Translations under genes and position numbers: made by a program
Shown: piece by piece, positions 1-8,584 of the stretch
How positions within the stretch are numbered: the stretch's first letter is position 1
Layout of the letters: each line of letters opens with the position of its first letter
Notes under the pieces: model-generated
What the model was told of the DNA's origin: nothing
What the model saw: only the letters and a program-made list of their open reading frames with translations
The model's database searches: none
Source of the DNA: an uncultured Bacteroidota bacterium
GTDB taxonomy: Bacteria > Bacteroidota > Bacteroidia > Chitinophagales > Saprospiraceae
Assembly: GCA_937952445.1 (NCBI GenBank)
Contig: CALGAA010000372.1
Span: 1-21,648, forward strand
Length of the DNA stretch: 21,648 bases
Direction: 5' to 3'

Positions 1-1445
1 AAGTATTTGGTGTTTCGCAGCCGGTTGACGCGGTCTTCCGGTATTTTCAATTCCTGGGGTTCAAAGGGCTGCTTGGGCTCCAGCGTTTCCTGTATCCAAC
101 CAATGTAAATGTTGGTATGGGTGGTCCAGCTATAGTATTTCTTGGCCGCTATAATTCCGTGGTTGGAAAATCTCCGCCATTTGGCCTCATCGGTCAGAAT
201 GGTTTTGATGGCGGCACTGACTTCGTGCTTATCCAACGGATCGACCAGATAACCGTTCTTACATTTGGGAATAATCTCGGAAGGTCCCCCGTTTTTGGTG
301 GCTACCACCGGCAGTCCGCTCGCAGCAGCCTCGATGGTCGTAAGTCCAAAATTCTCGTGAAGGGAAAGGTTGGTGAATAAACCCCGCTTCTCTGCGCAAT
401 ACTGATAAATCAGACTGACTTCATTGTCGATATCATGTTTTTTGGGGATGGCCAGTTTGCCGTATAAATCATACTTGTCCATCAGAAGAAGCATTTCAGT
501 CAAGACCTCCTTCTCCGCTTCCGGCATATTGTTGATGTCCTTCCGAATGCCAGCAAATATGACGAGATTGGCCAGGGACTGGATTTCTTTGTTACTTCCG
601 TAGATATCGATAAGGGTGTGAAGGTTTTTTCTTCGGTCGGGGCGTGCCAATGCCAGGATGGCCGGCTTGTTGGGGTTGACCAGAAATTTCTCAATGGACT
701 GACTCACCCAGTATTTTCGCTGCATCACCTCTTGTTGCATCTCTTCGTTATCGAGGTACTGTTGATAATATGGATAAAACTTCTCCACGTCAATTCCAGG
801 CGACAGCACGTGGAAGGTAGCTTTTTGATAGTTTTCATAGGTTTCCCAATCGCTGATTTCCTGATAGGTCGAGGTGATGATAAATTCAGCGAGGGACAGG
901 CACGCTTCTTCCGCTGCAATCCGCAGGGAAAATTTAAATCTTTCTTCTGCTTCCTCCTCGGAAAGTCCCATGTCCTTCATTTTGCTTTTTTTGGGCCTCC
1001 CCAGAGAATGCCCCGTATGGGCAAACGGAACGTTCAGCTTCAGCGAAAGTTCTTTGGCTACGTATCCGGCGTCACCGTAGTGACTGTGCATCCAGTCCGG
1101 ATAAATATCGTGTTCTTCGATATGCTTGAGAGCGTTCTCGACGTATTCATCCAGATGTTCCCACAATTCCTCCTTCTTTCGGTACAGATTCCCGGCGAAT
1201 GGAATGCGGCGGATGTCGCATTTTTCATTGATCACTTCGATGGGTTGGCTATAGGCATCATCCTCGTTGGGATCGTCTATCAACCGGGTGAAAATGTGGA
1301 CGTGCTCCACGTTGGGTAATTGGGATAAATGACGGGCCAATTCATCGACATAAATAATTTGCCCACCATTATCTGAGTCTTTTCCTATTTCCAGTCCGTC
1401 GCTCTTAATCAGTCCGTGAATGTTGTATAAATGTATTCGTATCAT
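1..1445 (-). CDS. Sucrose-phosphate synthase-type glycosyltransferase (3' end cut by window)
   Basis: The minus-strand frame is open from an ATG at 1443-1445 to the window edge, giving 481 codons with no stop. The N-terminus carries the SPS/sucrose-synthase signature DNGGQIIYVDELARHL, where the GGQ loop binds donor and acceptor. A later HTGHSLGRPKKSK segment and a C-terminal donor-binding stretch (ENFGLTTIEAAASGLP, then VATKNGGPSEI) are typical of retaining GT-B family 4 sucrose-phosphate synthases. The expected reaction is UDP- or ADP-glucose plus fructose-6-phosphate to sucrose-6-phosphate in the cytosol. The synthase part is nearly complete, but a fused C-terminal HAD sucrose-phosphatase domain, if any, lies outside the window. 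Mannosylfructose-phosphate synthase is the main alternative, since residues alone do not fix the acceptor. It is divergent from the lipoprotein gene, with about 100 bp between them. Confidence 0.85.
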   Translation of the reverse strand, partial: MIRIHLYNIHGLIKSDGLEIGKDSDNGGQIIYVDELARHLSQLPNVEHVHIFTRLIDDPNEDDAYSQPIEVINEKCDIRRIPFAGNLYRKKEELWEHLDEYVENALKHIEEHDIYPDWMHSHYGDAGYVAKELSLKLNVPFAHTGHSLGRPKKSKMKDMGLSEEEAEERFKFSLRIAAEEACLSLAEFIITSTYQEISDWETYENYQKATFHVLSPGIDVEKFYPYYQQYLDNEEMQQEVMQRKYWVSQSIEKFLVNPNKPAILALARPDRRKNLHTLIDIYGSNKEIQSLANLVIFAGIRKDINNMPEAEKEVLTEMLLLMDKYDLYGKLAIPKKHDIDNEVSLIYQYCAEKRGLFTNLSLHENFGLTTIEAAASGLPVVATKNGGPSEIIPKCKNGYLVDPLDKHEVSAAIKTILTDEAKWRRFSNHGIIAAKKYYSWTTHTNIYIGWIQETLEPKQPFEPQELKIPEDRVNRLRNTKY

Positions 1446-1549
1446 GTGCTCAATATAATTCCTCAAAGCTGTTTCCTGGAGATTCCACTATCCAATTAAA
1501 TAAATTTCGCGCAATTCCATGCATCATTATGTGAAATCTTGCGTGAAAA

Positions 1550-2305
1550 ATGATTAACTTACCCAGCATGGTTGGGCAAATCTCTAATATAGCGTTTATT
1601 TTGGTGTTCATATTCCAGTGGTCTTGTGATGGAAACGGATCCCCGATCGATAAGCAACCCCGGACAGCCGAGGAAGTGAGCCAGGCTATTGAAAGAGCGA
1701 TTCACAAGTCGGATTGGGATCAGACAAAATGGGTGAGTTGGATTTTCCCGGGCAACCGCCGGCATTTATGGGATCGGGAACGAAATTTTGCCGAAGTGCG
1801 CTGGGATGACTACAGGGCTCTGCTTGATCTGGACACCCAGTCGGGGGAAATTTTTCAAGGCGGTAACCAGATCCCCTCCGGGCCGGTGAAGGATTCCCTG
1901 ATCCAACGAGCATGGGCGGCGCATATCAATGATGCTTTTTGGCTCAATGCCCCGGCCAAACTGTATGATGATGGAACTGTCCGATCGCTCGTGGAGCGGG
2001 ATACCCAGACTTTGCTCAAAGTGGAATATACTACCGGAGGGGTAACGCCGGGGGATTATTATATTTGGCATTTTGACGAAAATTATTTGCCCACTGCCTG
2101 GGAAATGTACGTATCCGTCATTCCCGAAAAGGGAGTGCTGAGTACCTGGGAAAATTGGATTACCCTCGAAAGCGGGGCTAAAATTGCCACGCACCATTAC
2201 CAGGGTGATCGGTTGACCGAGATCAGGGAAGTAAAATCGGGGAATAGCTTCCGGGATTTTGGGCGGGATGAAGATCCGTTTAAGACTCTTTTAAACCCGG
2301 ATTAG
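1550..2305 (+). CDS. Hypothetical lipoprotein
   Basis: This 251-residue protein has a hydrophobic N-terminus (about residues 11-23) ending in a Bacteroidota-style lipobox FQWSC. Cys26 is the probable lipidated residue, so signal peptidase II processing and membrane anchoring are expected. The mature part is rich in tryptophan, aspartate and short beta-prone segments such as YYIWHFDENYLPTAWEMYV and ENWITLESGAKIATHHY. That looks like an open beta-sheet fold of the LolA or lipoprotein-carrier sort, but this is only an impression and I do not recognise the family. ATG at 1550 gives a slightly long signal; the in-frame ATG at 1568 gives a more usual one and is equally plausible. It is divergent from the sucrose-phosphate synthase gene and convergent with the CBS gene, so it is probably monocistronic. 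Confidence 0.75.
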   Translation: MINLPSMVGQISNIAFILVFIFQWSCDGNGSPIDKQPRTAEEVSQAIERAIHKSDWDQTKWVSWIFPGNRRHLWDRERNFAEVRWDDYRALLDLDTQSGEIFQGGNQIPSGPVKDSLIQRAWAAHINDAFWLNAPAKLYDDGTVRSLVERDTQTLLKVEYTTGGVTPGDYYIWHFDENYLPTAWEMYVSVIPEKGVLSTWENWITLESGAKIATHHYQGDRLTEIREVKSGNSFRDFGRDEDPFKTLLNPD

Positions 2306-2345
2306 TGGATTTTTCTACGCCGGATTTATCAGCTTCTTCGTAGTT

Positions 2346-2753
2346 CTAAAATGGAAAGTTATCACCGGGGTAGGCTGTCTGGTATTGATATTTCAGCAAA
2401 TCAAACGTCGTCAATATCCCTTCCAGTTTTCGATTTTCATCAACGACGGGTACAGAATGGAATCGGTTTTGCAATAACACTATCGATGCAGCTCCAATTT
2501 TGTCTGTGGGGTTAAGTACGGCGAGTTTTGAAGTCATTACTTCCCTGAGCGGGAGGTTATCGGTCTCATGTCGTGGTTTTTGCAATCTCAATAAATCGAA
2601 GGTCGTGACCACGCCGACCAAAATACCTTCCTCACAAATTGGGATGTGGTGGAAGTTATTTGTTCTGAAAATTTCTCGTGCGTCTGACACCTTGTCTTCC
2701 GGCCCCAGGGTAACCACCTTGGTCGTCATAATGGTGGAAATCTCGTCGTTCAT
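2346..2753 (-). CDS. Small CBS-domain-pair protein
   Basis: A 135-residue protein made almost entirely of two CBS motifs (a Bateman module). The first covers about residues 7-60 (IMTTKVVTLGPEDKVSDA, then HHIPICEEGILVGVVTTFDLL). The second covers about 72-125 (VMTSKLAVLNPTDKIGAAS, then HSVPVVDENRKLEGILTTFDL). The paired 'hxxhPVhd..gxLhGhhTxxDLL' pattern is plain in both halves. Such modules bind adenosine nucleotides and act as sensors. Stand-alone versions in Bacteroidota have mostly unknown partners. No catalytic domain is attached, and the neighbours do not suggest a client. A good -7 promoter box lies 24 bp upstream of the ATG, so it is probably transcribed alone. Confidence 0.9.
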   Translation of the reverse strand: MNDEISTIMTTKVVTLGPEDKVSDAREIFRTNNFHHIPICEEGILVGVVTTFDLLRLQKPRHETDNLPLREVMTSKLAVLNPTDKIGAASIVLLQNRFHSVPVVDENRKLEGILTTFDLLKYQYQTAYPGDNFPF

Positions 2754-2776
2754 ATATCCATTTTGTAATTGCAGAT

Positions 2777-2806
2777 CAAATATAATTAATTTTCACACAA
2801 CCCAAC
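2777..2806 (-). promoter_or_regulatory. Bacteroidota-type promoter for the CBS gene
   Basis: On the minus strand a -7 box TATATTTG (2777-2784) fits the Bacteroidota consensus TAnnTTTG exactly. A GTTG (2803-2806) lies 18 bp upstream, close to the TTTG -33 element. The -7 box is 23 bp from the start codon, giving a short leader. Identification is by consensus match only. Confidence 0.5.
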
Positions 2807-3153
2807 CGATGTGTCGACCAGTTGGGGATACGGAATGCGACCCCTAATTCTTAATCCCGGGAAATGCACCTGGGACGTCCTTTCAGAAGGCTGCTTTTTT
2901 GGTTAATTTTTTCAGCAAAAAAAGTAACAGAGCCAATTTTATTTTTCACACGTAGCATCTACAAGGTCACTTATAGGATCTTGAGCTAGTTCACCAAATC
3001 ATAAATTCCTATGGTTATTTCTTCATCTTTTTAGCCAGTTCATCATCACCATAAGCCTTACGTAGGCCCCACTATGTGCGGTTATGCTTCTTCGATCTGA
3101 CAAAAAATATTTTGAAATATCACTATAGGAACTTAAAATTCGGCGAACAAGTG
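2807..3153. other. Gene-free spacer, no recognisable feature
   Basis: These roughly 350 bp lie beyond the CBS promoter and before the repeat at 3154. Both strands are dense with stops. The only coding-like scrap is an 18-codon minus-strand stretch ending at 3015, with a lysine-rich C-terminus (GDDELAKKMKK) below an in-frame stop. It could be the tail of a decayed gene. I see no RNA gene or clear terminator. Confidence 0.4.
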
Positions 3154-3350
3154 CGCCGGGCATTACCTTCGTGATGCTTGTGACGAGGTTATTTTATGTC
3201 ATTGAAGACCTTTGAAAACGGGCGGTTGTTTTTTTACCGCAGAGTCGTAGAGAACGCAGAGCTTTCTCCCTGTCACCTTGCGATAACCCTATTCATCTTT
3301 GCGAACTTTGCGGTTATCCTTCAAAGCCAAACCGCGTATTGCCCAAGCTA
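3154..3350 (+). repeat. Dispersed repeat, copy A (interrupted)
   Basis: The left part (3154-3206) aligns with 11103-11157 at roughly 40 of 54 positions, including the shared blocks CCGGGCA, TTCGTG and TGACGAGGTT. The right part (3334-3350, GCGTATTGCCCAAGCTA) aligns with 11169-11185 at 14 of 17 positions. In copy B the two parts are only about 11 bp apart, while here about 127 bp separates them. That extra DNA is the inverted-repeat element annotated separately. It ends 28 bp from the stop codon of the giant barrel gene. Confidence 0.6.
3221..3318. repeat. Inverted-repeat element nested in copy A
   Basis: Arms at 3236-3261 (ACCGCAGAG, then AACGCAGAG) and 3297-3315 (CTTTGCGAACTTTGCGGTT) are imperfect inverted copies of each other. 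Further alternative pairings exist: GATAACC at 3282-3288 with GGTTATC at 3312-3318, and GCGGT at 3222-3226 with ACCGC at 3236-3240. The unit resembles the CTTTGCG/GCAGAG-type palindromic repeats scattered through many bacterial genomes. It is also just downstream of the giant barrel gene, so it could act as a transcription terminator for that unit. Confidence 0.5.
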
Positions 3351-3378
3351 GGATGAGGATAAGGCGAAAAAGAATCCG

Positions 3379-6300
3379 TCAGAAAAGCAAATTGGCCTGG
3401 ACAGTACCCGTGTGAATGATCGGCGCATCCCCGGTTTTACGTCCGTGATAGCGCAAAGTGACAACGAGGTTGTTGGGGAGTCTCCGCTGGACATTTGTCT
3501 CCCAAAGGAGGTTGTTTCCCGGTCGAAGACCACCCAGTAAAACCTGTTCCAGCGAGAGATTGGGTTCTTCCGACTGATACCCCACCTTCGAATAATCCAC
3601 CGAGGTACGGGTGGACCATTTGAGATTGGGTCGAAACTGCCAGGACAATTCATTGGTCCATATACTGGCTTTATGTGAACCCGAACGCTCCTTTCCCCGG
3701 ACCCATCCCGTTTCGTATTCCAGTTGCATCGTCTGACTGACCATCCACCGCAATTTGTGGATACCCTCCCAAAATCGAAGTCGAAAGTTTCGTTCGGCAA
3801 AACTACTGGCTGATTGATTGACGTCCCGTCTTTTCAATTCAACCTGCGAATTGACGTGATTCGAATACAAAATGGTGGATCTGGAAAAATACTCATAACT
3901 GTCGTAGGTTTCAAATCCGGTGTTGAGGAAATCCTTTTGTTTCCGGATCCAATAGCCCAGATGCTCCTGAAAATTTTTGCCGTTGCGATTGAAGTACAAA
4001 TTGGTCAGGATGTTTTGGCGTGAAGAGACCAGGGAGGTATCGGGAATATTCCAGATCCGGACTTTTCCAGTTCTTTGTTGCTTATTTTCCACCTGAAAGC
4101 TGTTTTCGGTCGACCATTTGGTCCAAAAAGGGTGGTCAGTCCATTTGGCTACATCGATGTTCCAGGCCCATTTGAGTTGGTAATTGAAGGTGGAAATTAA
4201 GGTGTTTTCCACGGTAGTTACCCGGATATAATTTCGTTCGTCGGGGTAGATCGCTGGAAAAAATTCATTCAATTGCTGGATGGAATCCTGGTTGACATCG
4301 ACATACTTATATTGGCCTTTTCCGGTCTCTACCTTAATGTATTGAAATTGCCGACGCGGTTCTTTTCCATTGGAAAGGGCCACTTCCCCCTGGTTGGTCC
4401 AGCCGTTTTCAAACCAGCGCTGGGCGAACAGCAATTGCCCCAATAAGTTCCAGCCCTTTTGATCGTCCCTGATCTCTGACTGTTCCCGAAACCCCTTCAG
4501 GTGCCGGAGGGTGGCAATCCACCGTACATACCCGTTGTCCCCTGTCATGCCGGTTTCCATTTGCAGATCGTCCGTGCGGAAACCCCGGGCAAATTGGTCA
4601 TTACCGGGCTGGAAATCCATCCGACTAGACAATGTCAGGGAATGGTTCTCCAGCCATTCCATCCGGGCAAAACCTTTATCCCATTTCATGGATGCGATCG
4701 ACAAGCTGTCATTGAGGCGATCCCGAACAGCGTTGTATTCCCCCTGATAACCGACCGATAGCTGGAGATTTTGGGCCTCACCGGCAGCCCAGCTGATCGC
4801 ACCGGAAGGTCGGGAAAAAGTGGAAACAGTCAGCGGCGATTCACTTTTGGTCAACGATTCGAATAGTTTAAAATGCAGACTCCCGGGCGTCCAATTCATT
4901 TCCAAATTGTGTCTATCCCCGGTGAACGAGGTTTGCGCATCAAAGCGTTCAAAATCGTATCCTGTCTGAAAATTTCGGTCCCGGTATTGGACCCCGATCG
5001 TGTAAAATCTTTCGTGGACCGGATCGGGCGGTGTCGTGTAATTCCAATTGCGGTCAAATTCCACCGGTCTGTACGTTGATATGGGAGAAAAAGTCGATTT
5101 TCTCCATTCCAGACTTCCCTGGATCCGAATGGATTGTTGTCGGGTGGTATCGAGATCCAGACCCCAGGAAAACCCGCTGTTTTGGGCCCATCCCAGATCA
5201 TCCCCCCGGTCGGATGTGGAGAATCGGTTCAGATCCTCATTGGTCAGCGACCATTCGGTGTAAATGGTGTTTTTCAATTGTGGCCCCCACAATTTTCGGG
5301 CTGAAAAACCAAACATTTGATGTTGTTGGGGGGCCTGAAGACGCGTAATCGGGGCATAGCTGCCGTTGGAGCTCCCGTCGGGATTAGGAGCCACCCAACG
5401 ATAGACCTCGCCATTGGTGAATTCACTTGCAGGAATGTAGTCCCCATTACCTTCCCCTACAAAATTGAACGAAGCGGTGTACAAGGCTACATCTGAAGGT
5501 TCCTTCACGTGCATCAGCACATCGGTAAACCCCATCGTGTCCACGATTTGATATAATACTACGCCTTCTTCGTACCCGCCTTCCCAGGGCACAACTGAGG
5601 TCCCGGTCAGCTCTTCAACGTCATCCCCGGCTTCCGCCAGAATGGCTTCATTCTCGGGTGTAAGAATGTTGTTCTGAAAGGAATTTTTACCATCCTGTTC
5701 GCTGTATACATGAAGTCGCAGCTCCCAGTTGTCTTTGGCCCAGGTGGTGTGCCCGGCGAACAAACTCCGGAGATAATTTTGTTCGGCGTACTCGTATTCG
5801 ATGATGACGCGGCTTGTGGCACTGATGTAAATCCGGGGTGTAAAGGTGATTTCTCCAAGGTTGTAATCGATGGTATAATCGTTCAGTTCCCCCCGCTGGA
5901 GCAATTGTCCGTCGAGGTATACACGTTCGGTACCAGCCAGGATCACAACAAAAAGATTATTTCCCTCGGTCGCCACCCGATAGGGGCCTTGATTTCCCTC
6001 CTCTACTGAAATCGTTGTTCGCTGGAACTTCCCTTTGGAAACAGAATAATTGACGAATGACTGATGGTTCCATCCGGTATTGGAAATACCCTCATACGCT
6101 GCAAAAACCCCTTTGGTTTTTTTGTAATACTTCATAAAGTAATTTTCCGGGGCCCGGATTTCATGGTCCCCGGCTATGAGTGTGGCGTTGTCCTTCCGCA
6201 ATTGGATAAACACTTTGTCAAACTCCTGCAGGCGCTGGGAATTGCCTTCAGGCTGGATGGGAATGCTGTTGTCGGAGAGGCTGCCCACCACTTCGATGCC

Positions 6301-6816
6301 ATGTGGCAACGAACCTCTCAGCTGAAGGTCAAAATTGGAGTTGAGGGTGGTGTTTTGATTGTTGCCGATGTTGATTCCCCGACCGAAATGACCGCTGTAC
6401 GTGATGTTGGACCAGGCAGGAAACGCCGCTTCGGTGGTGAGCGATCCGGGGAGGCTTTTGATCAGGTAATCGCTTTTGACGAGCTGGGTGTCGATCCAGG
6501 TGGCGGGATCCCGGAGAATCGGCGAAAGTTTTCTTTCCTGCACGATGAAGTATTGACCGTGGAGATGATCGGACAGTAGTTTGATTCGATTGGAGTCCAT
6601 CGAAAGGTAATCGACGGAATCGATCAATTGGACACCTCCCAGGGTTCGTATTTGGATCAGAGCAGGGTGCAATACGGTCCCGGGAATGGTCAGGATGGAA
6701 TCGGGGGCGAAGATGGTGTCATTTACAGCTACGGACTGCGCTCTGGCTCCTGATGTAATCAACATGAGCAGGCAGGTCAGTGTCCCGTAAATTAGTATTG
6801 CAAAACGCGTTTCCAT
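3379..6816 (-). CDS. Giant outer-membrane beta-barrel protein
   Basis: This 1145-residue protein has a Sec signal peptide with a likely cleavage after GARA (residue 26). The body is dominated by alternating hydrophobic and polar strands rich in aromatic residues (many ..W.., ..Y.. hairpins with NGKN or DGS turns). It ends in TGTVQANLLF, whose terminal Phe is the usual barrel-assembly signal. Around residues 271-345 lies a distinct module: VEEGNQGPYR, then ERVYLDGQLLQRGE and DYTIDYNLGEITFTPR. I associate this kind of module with SprA-like and other very large surface or outer-membrane proteins of the Bacteroidota-Gemmatimonadota range. That link is from memory and not proven here. There is no TonB plug, so it is not a classical TonB receptor. 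Its start overlaps the end of the acyltransferase gene by 25 bp, which suggests translational coupling. Its function is unknown. Confidence 0.7.
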   Translation of the reverse strand: METRFAILIYGTLTCLLMLITSGARAQSVAVNDTIFAPDSILTIPGTVLHPALIQIRTLGGVQLIDSVDYLSMDSNRIKLLSDHLHGQYFIVQERKLSPILRDPATWIDTQLVKSDYLIKSLPGSLTTEAAFPAWSNITYSGHFGRGINIGNNQNTTLNSNFDLQLRGSLPHGIEVVGSLSDNSIPIQPEGNSQRLQEFDKVFIQLRKDNATLIAGDHEIRAPENYFMKYYKKTKGVFAAYEGISNTGWNHQSFVNYSVSKGKFQRTTISVEEGNQGPYRVATEGNNLFVVILAGTERVYLDGQLLQRGELNDYTIDYNLGEITFTPRIYISATSRVIIEYEYAEQNYLRSLFAGHTTWAKDNWELRLHVYSEQDGKNSFQNNILTPENEAILAEAGDDVEELTGTSVVPWEGGYEEGVVLYQIVDTMGFTDVLMHVKEPSDVALYTASFNFVGEGNGDYIPASEFTNGEVYRWVAPNPDGSSNGSYAPITRLQAPQQHQMFGFSARKLWGPQLKNTIYTEWSLTNEDLNRFSTSDRGDDLGWAQNSGFSWGLDLDTTRQQSIRIQGSLEWRKSTFSPISTYRPVEFDRNWNYTTPPDPVHERFYTIGVQYRDRNFQTGYDFERFDAQTSFTGDRHNLEMNWTPGSLHFKLFESLTKSESPLTVSTFSRPSGAISWAAGEAQNLQLSVGYQGEYNAVRDRLNDSLSIASMKWDKGFARMEWLENHSLTLSSRMDFQPGNDQFARGFRTDDLQMETGMTGDNGYVRWIATLRHLKGFREQSEIRDDQKGWNLLGQLLFAQRWFENGWTNQGEVALSNGKEPRRQFQYIKVETGKGQYKYVDVNQDSIQQLNEFFPAIYPDERNYIRVTTVENTLISTFNYQLKWAWNIDVAKWTDHPFWTKWSTENSFQVENKQQRTGKVRIWNIPDTSLVSSRQNILTNLYFNRNGKNFQEHLGYWIRKQKDFLNTGFETYDSYEYFSRSTILYSNHVNSQVELKRRDVNQSASSFAERNFRLRFWEGIHKLRWMVSQTMQLEYETGWVRGKERSGSHKASIWTNELSWQFRPNLKWSTRTSVDYSKVGYQSEEPNLSLEQVLLGGLRPGNNLLWETNVQRRLPNNLVVTLRYHGRKTGDAPIIHTGTVQANLLF

Positions 6817-7691
6817 CTTTTATGCGTCCATAACCAACACGCTGGTTGATTTAATATATTTTCCGTCACTTTTTTGCTGTAAAGCTCCGTTATTTCCTCC
6901 GGCTTGTAGTTTTGGGGTTCTTTTACCAGTCGGGTAAACTCAGCCTGGTAGTAGCCTCTTCTCGTTTTTTGGATCGTAAAATAATAAATGGGGATGTTGT
7001 ACCGCACGGCCATCGTACTCATTCCTGGCAGAAATGGGGTCCGTTGGCCGAAGAAGTCTACCCAGTGGGCTGTCAGATGGGGGGTGGATTGGTCGCTGAG
7101 AAATATATACGCAGTGGGGGGACGGGTTTTGGTCAATATATCCCGCAAGACCAGTCCCATGGGTACCATCACCGTCTTTCCTTTTTGCCGCAGATCGATC
7201 ATAATCTGGTTCATAGCCCGGCTGGAAAGAGGCTTGTACACAGCGACGGCACGTACAGGGAGTTGATCGCCTGATGTGATCACAGCCCACTCCCAATTGT
7301 GGAAATGAGCCCCGCAGATAAAAATGGTACGATCGTTTTCAAAATCGGATCGCATTTCTTCGCTGAGCCGAATGTCAAATCGTCGGAGTAATTCCTCCCG
7401 GTTCATCGTAAAGGCTTTAATGCTTTCGGCCAGGAGGTCGGAAAAATGATGAATAAACTCTTTTTCCAGGGCTTTTCGATACGCCGGTGAAGAGTTCGGA
7501 AAAACGATGTTCATGTTTTTGGCGATCACCTTTTTCCGATATCCAAAAATTCGGAATACCACCCAGGTCAGCATCCGGCATAGCAGGTACAGCCAGGAAA
7601 GGGGAAAAAGACTCAATAAATAGAAGGGGATCCGGATCAGGGTGTAATTGATCAGGTATAATGCGGTTCGCACGTGTTGAATCGTTTTCAT
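6792..7691 (-). CDS. LpxL/HtrB-type lysophospholipid acyltransferase
   Basis: A 299-residue protein beginning MKTIQHVRTALYLINY. An N-terminal membrane segment (about residues 14-45) is followed by the catalytic HX4E motif in GAHFHNWEWA (about residue 128 on). Then come a PLSSRAMNQIM acceptor-side region and a YIFLSDQSTP / FFGQRTPFLPGMS block, as in the lipid A late acyltransferase family. It should transfer an acyl chain to a lipid A precursor or related lipid at the inner membrane. An in-frame ATG at 7847 would add 52 residues and overlap msrA on the opposite strand, and that extension does not look like protein of this family, so I prefer 7691. Its stop lies inside the start of the giant barrel gene, so the two form one unit. 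Confidence 0.88.
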   Translation of the reverse strand: MKTIQHVRTALYLINYTLIRIPFYLLSLFPLSWLYLLCRMLTWVVFRIFGYRKKVIAKNMNIVFPNSSPAYRKALEKEFIHHFSDLLAESIKAFTMNREELLRRFDIRLSEEMRSDFENDRTIFICGAHFHNWEWAVITSGDQLPVRAVAVYKPLSSRAMNQIMIDLRQKGKTVMVPMGLVLRDILTKTRPPTAYIFLSDQSTPHLTAHWVDFFGQRTPFLPGMSTMAVRYNIPIYYFTIQKTRRGYYQAEFTRLVKEPQNYKPEEITELYSKKVTENILNQPACWLWTHKRWKRVLQY

Positions 7692-7835
7692 CGACACAAG
7701 ATTTATCTCCAGACGCGAGCACACATGAGGAGATTTCAATATACGAAAATACGCTACAGGAACCGGAACATATCCTAAACGAAATGTCGTAGTGAAGCGT
7801 TGAAAATGTAATGATAAGGAAAAATTCAATACAGC

Positions 7836-8378
7836 ATGGATAATCAAAAGACAGAAATAGCAACGCTGGGAGGGGGTTGTTTTTGGTGCACGGAAGCGGT
7901 CATGAGCGAATTAAATGGTGTCACGCGGGTGGTGCCGGGCTACTCTGGAGGGCATACCCCGGGTCGGCCAACCTACCGGGAAGTATGTACCGGTACGACG
8001 GGGCACGCAGAGGTCATTCAGGTGGAGTTTGATCCAGAGGTGATCTCCTTTCAGGACCTGTTGAAAATATTTATGACCACCCACGACCCGACCACGCTCA
8101 ACCGGCAGGGTGCGGATAGAGGGACCCAATACCGGTCGGTGATCTATTACCACAATGATACCCAGAAACAAATTGCGGAGCAGGTAATCCAGGAAGTAAG
8201 TCCCTATTACGATGATCCCATCGTAACAGAGGTTTCACCACTCGATGTGTTTTACGAGGCCGAGGAGTATCACCGGAACTATTATCGCAACAATCCGGCC
8301 CAGGGGTATTGCCGGATCGTAATTACGCCTAAGGTGGCCAAATTACGAGAGATGTATGCGGATAGATTGAGAGTGTAG
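7836..8378 (+). CDS. msrA: Peptide methionine-S-sulfoxide reductase MsrA
   Basis: A 180-residue protein with the invariant GGGCFWCTEA active site; Cys15 is the nucleophile that attacks methionine-S-sulfoxide. The family blocks VVPGYSGGHTPGRPTYREVC, GHAEVIQVEFDP, FMTTHDPTTLNRQGAD and GTQYRSVIYYH follow in the expected order. The C-terminal NPAQGYCRIVITPKV supplies a second cysteine that can resolve the disulfide before thioredoxin reduces it. Length and order are normal for a single-domain MsrA with no fused MsrB. No signal peptide is visible, so it should repair oxidised proteins in the cytosol. It is divergent from the acyltransferase gene and convergent with tmk. Confidence 0.97.
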   Translation: MDNQKTEIATLGGGCFWCTEAVMSELNGVTRVVPGYSGGHTPGRPTYREVCTGTTGHAEVIQVEFDPEVISFQDLLKIFMTTHDPTTLNRQGADRGTQYRSVIYYHNDTQKQIAEQVIQEVSPYYDDPIVTEVSPLDVFYEAEEYHRNYYRNNPAQGYCRIVITPKVAKLREMYADRLRV

Positions 8379-8384
8379 AAGAGG

Positions 8385-8488
8385 AATTGACAAGGAACCT
8401 TCGCCCATGAGTCGATTCATTGGTCCGAATTTCGATCAGATAGCATCCGGAGAAAGACCGGGTGAAAGCGAGGCGGTTCCTTTGTCAA
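8385..8488. repeat. Long inverted repeat between msrA and tmk
   Basis: TTGACAAGGAACC (8387-8399) is the inverted copy of GGTTCCTTTGTCAA (8475-8488), with one inserted T. Inside the arms TCGC pairs with GCGA, and further in GGTC and TCCG have partners GACC and CGGA. The result is an imperfect hairpin of about 104 nt with a branched interior. It lies between convergent genes, so it may be a shared terminator, a structured RNA or the remains of a miniature mobile element. No open frame is convincing here. Confidence 0.5.
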
Positions 8489-8584
8489 AAATCGTCTGGG
8501 CAACTGGTATCCCCTCCTTCGGTTGGTGGCGTGACTACAGGAGACTTTCTGGAGAATCTGTTTTGATCGCTGAACCCGGCGACA

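Noticed and set aside
618..1319. Plus-strand open frame of 233 codons
   Set aside because: It is antisense to the sucrose-phosphate synthase gene, whose conserved motifs show the minus strand is the coding one.
3015..3074. Lysine-rich 18-codon minus-strand fragment resembling a protein C-terminus
   Set aside because: Too short and preceded by an in-frame stop; no family recognisable, so not called a pseudogene.
7692..7847. 52-residue N-terminal extension of the acyltransferase
   Set aside because: It would overlap msrA, and the family starts at the MKTIQ-like position.
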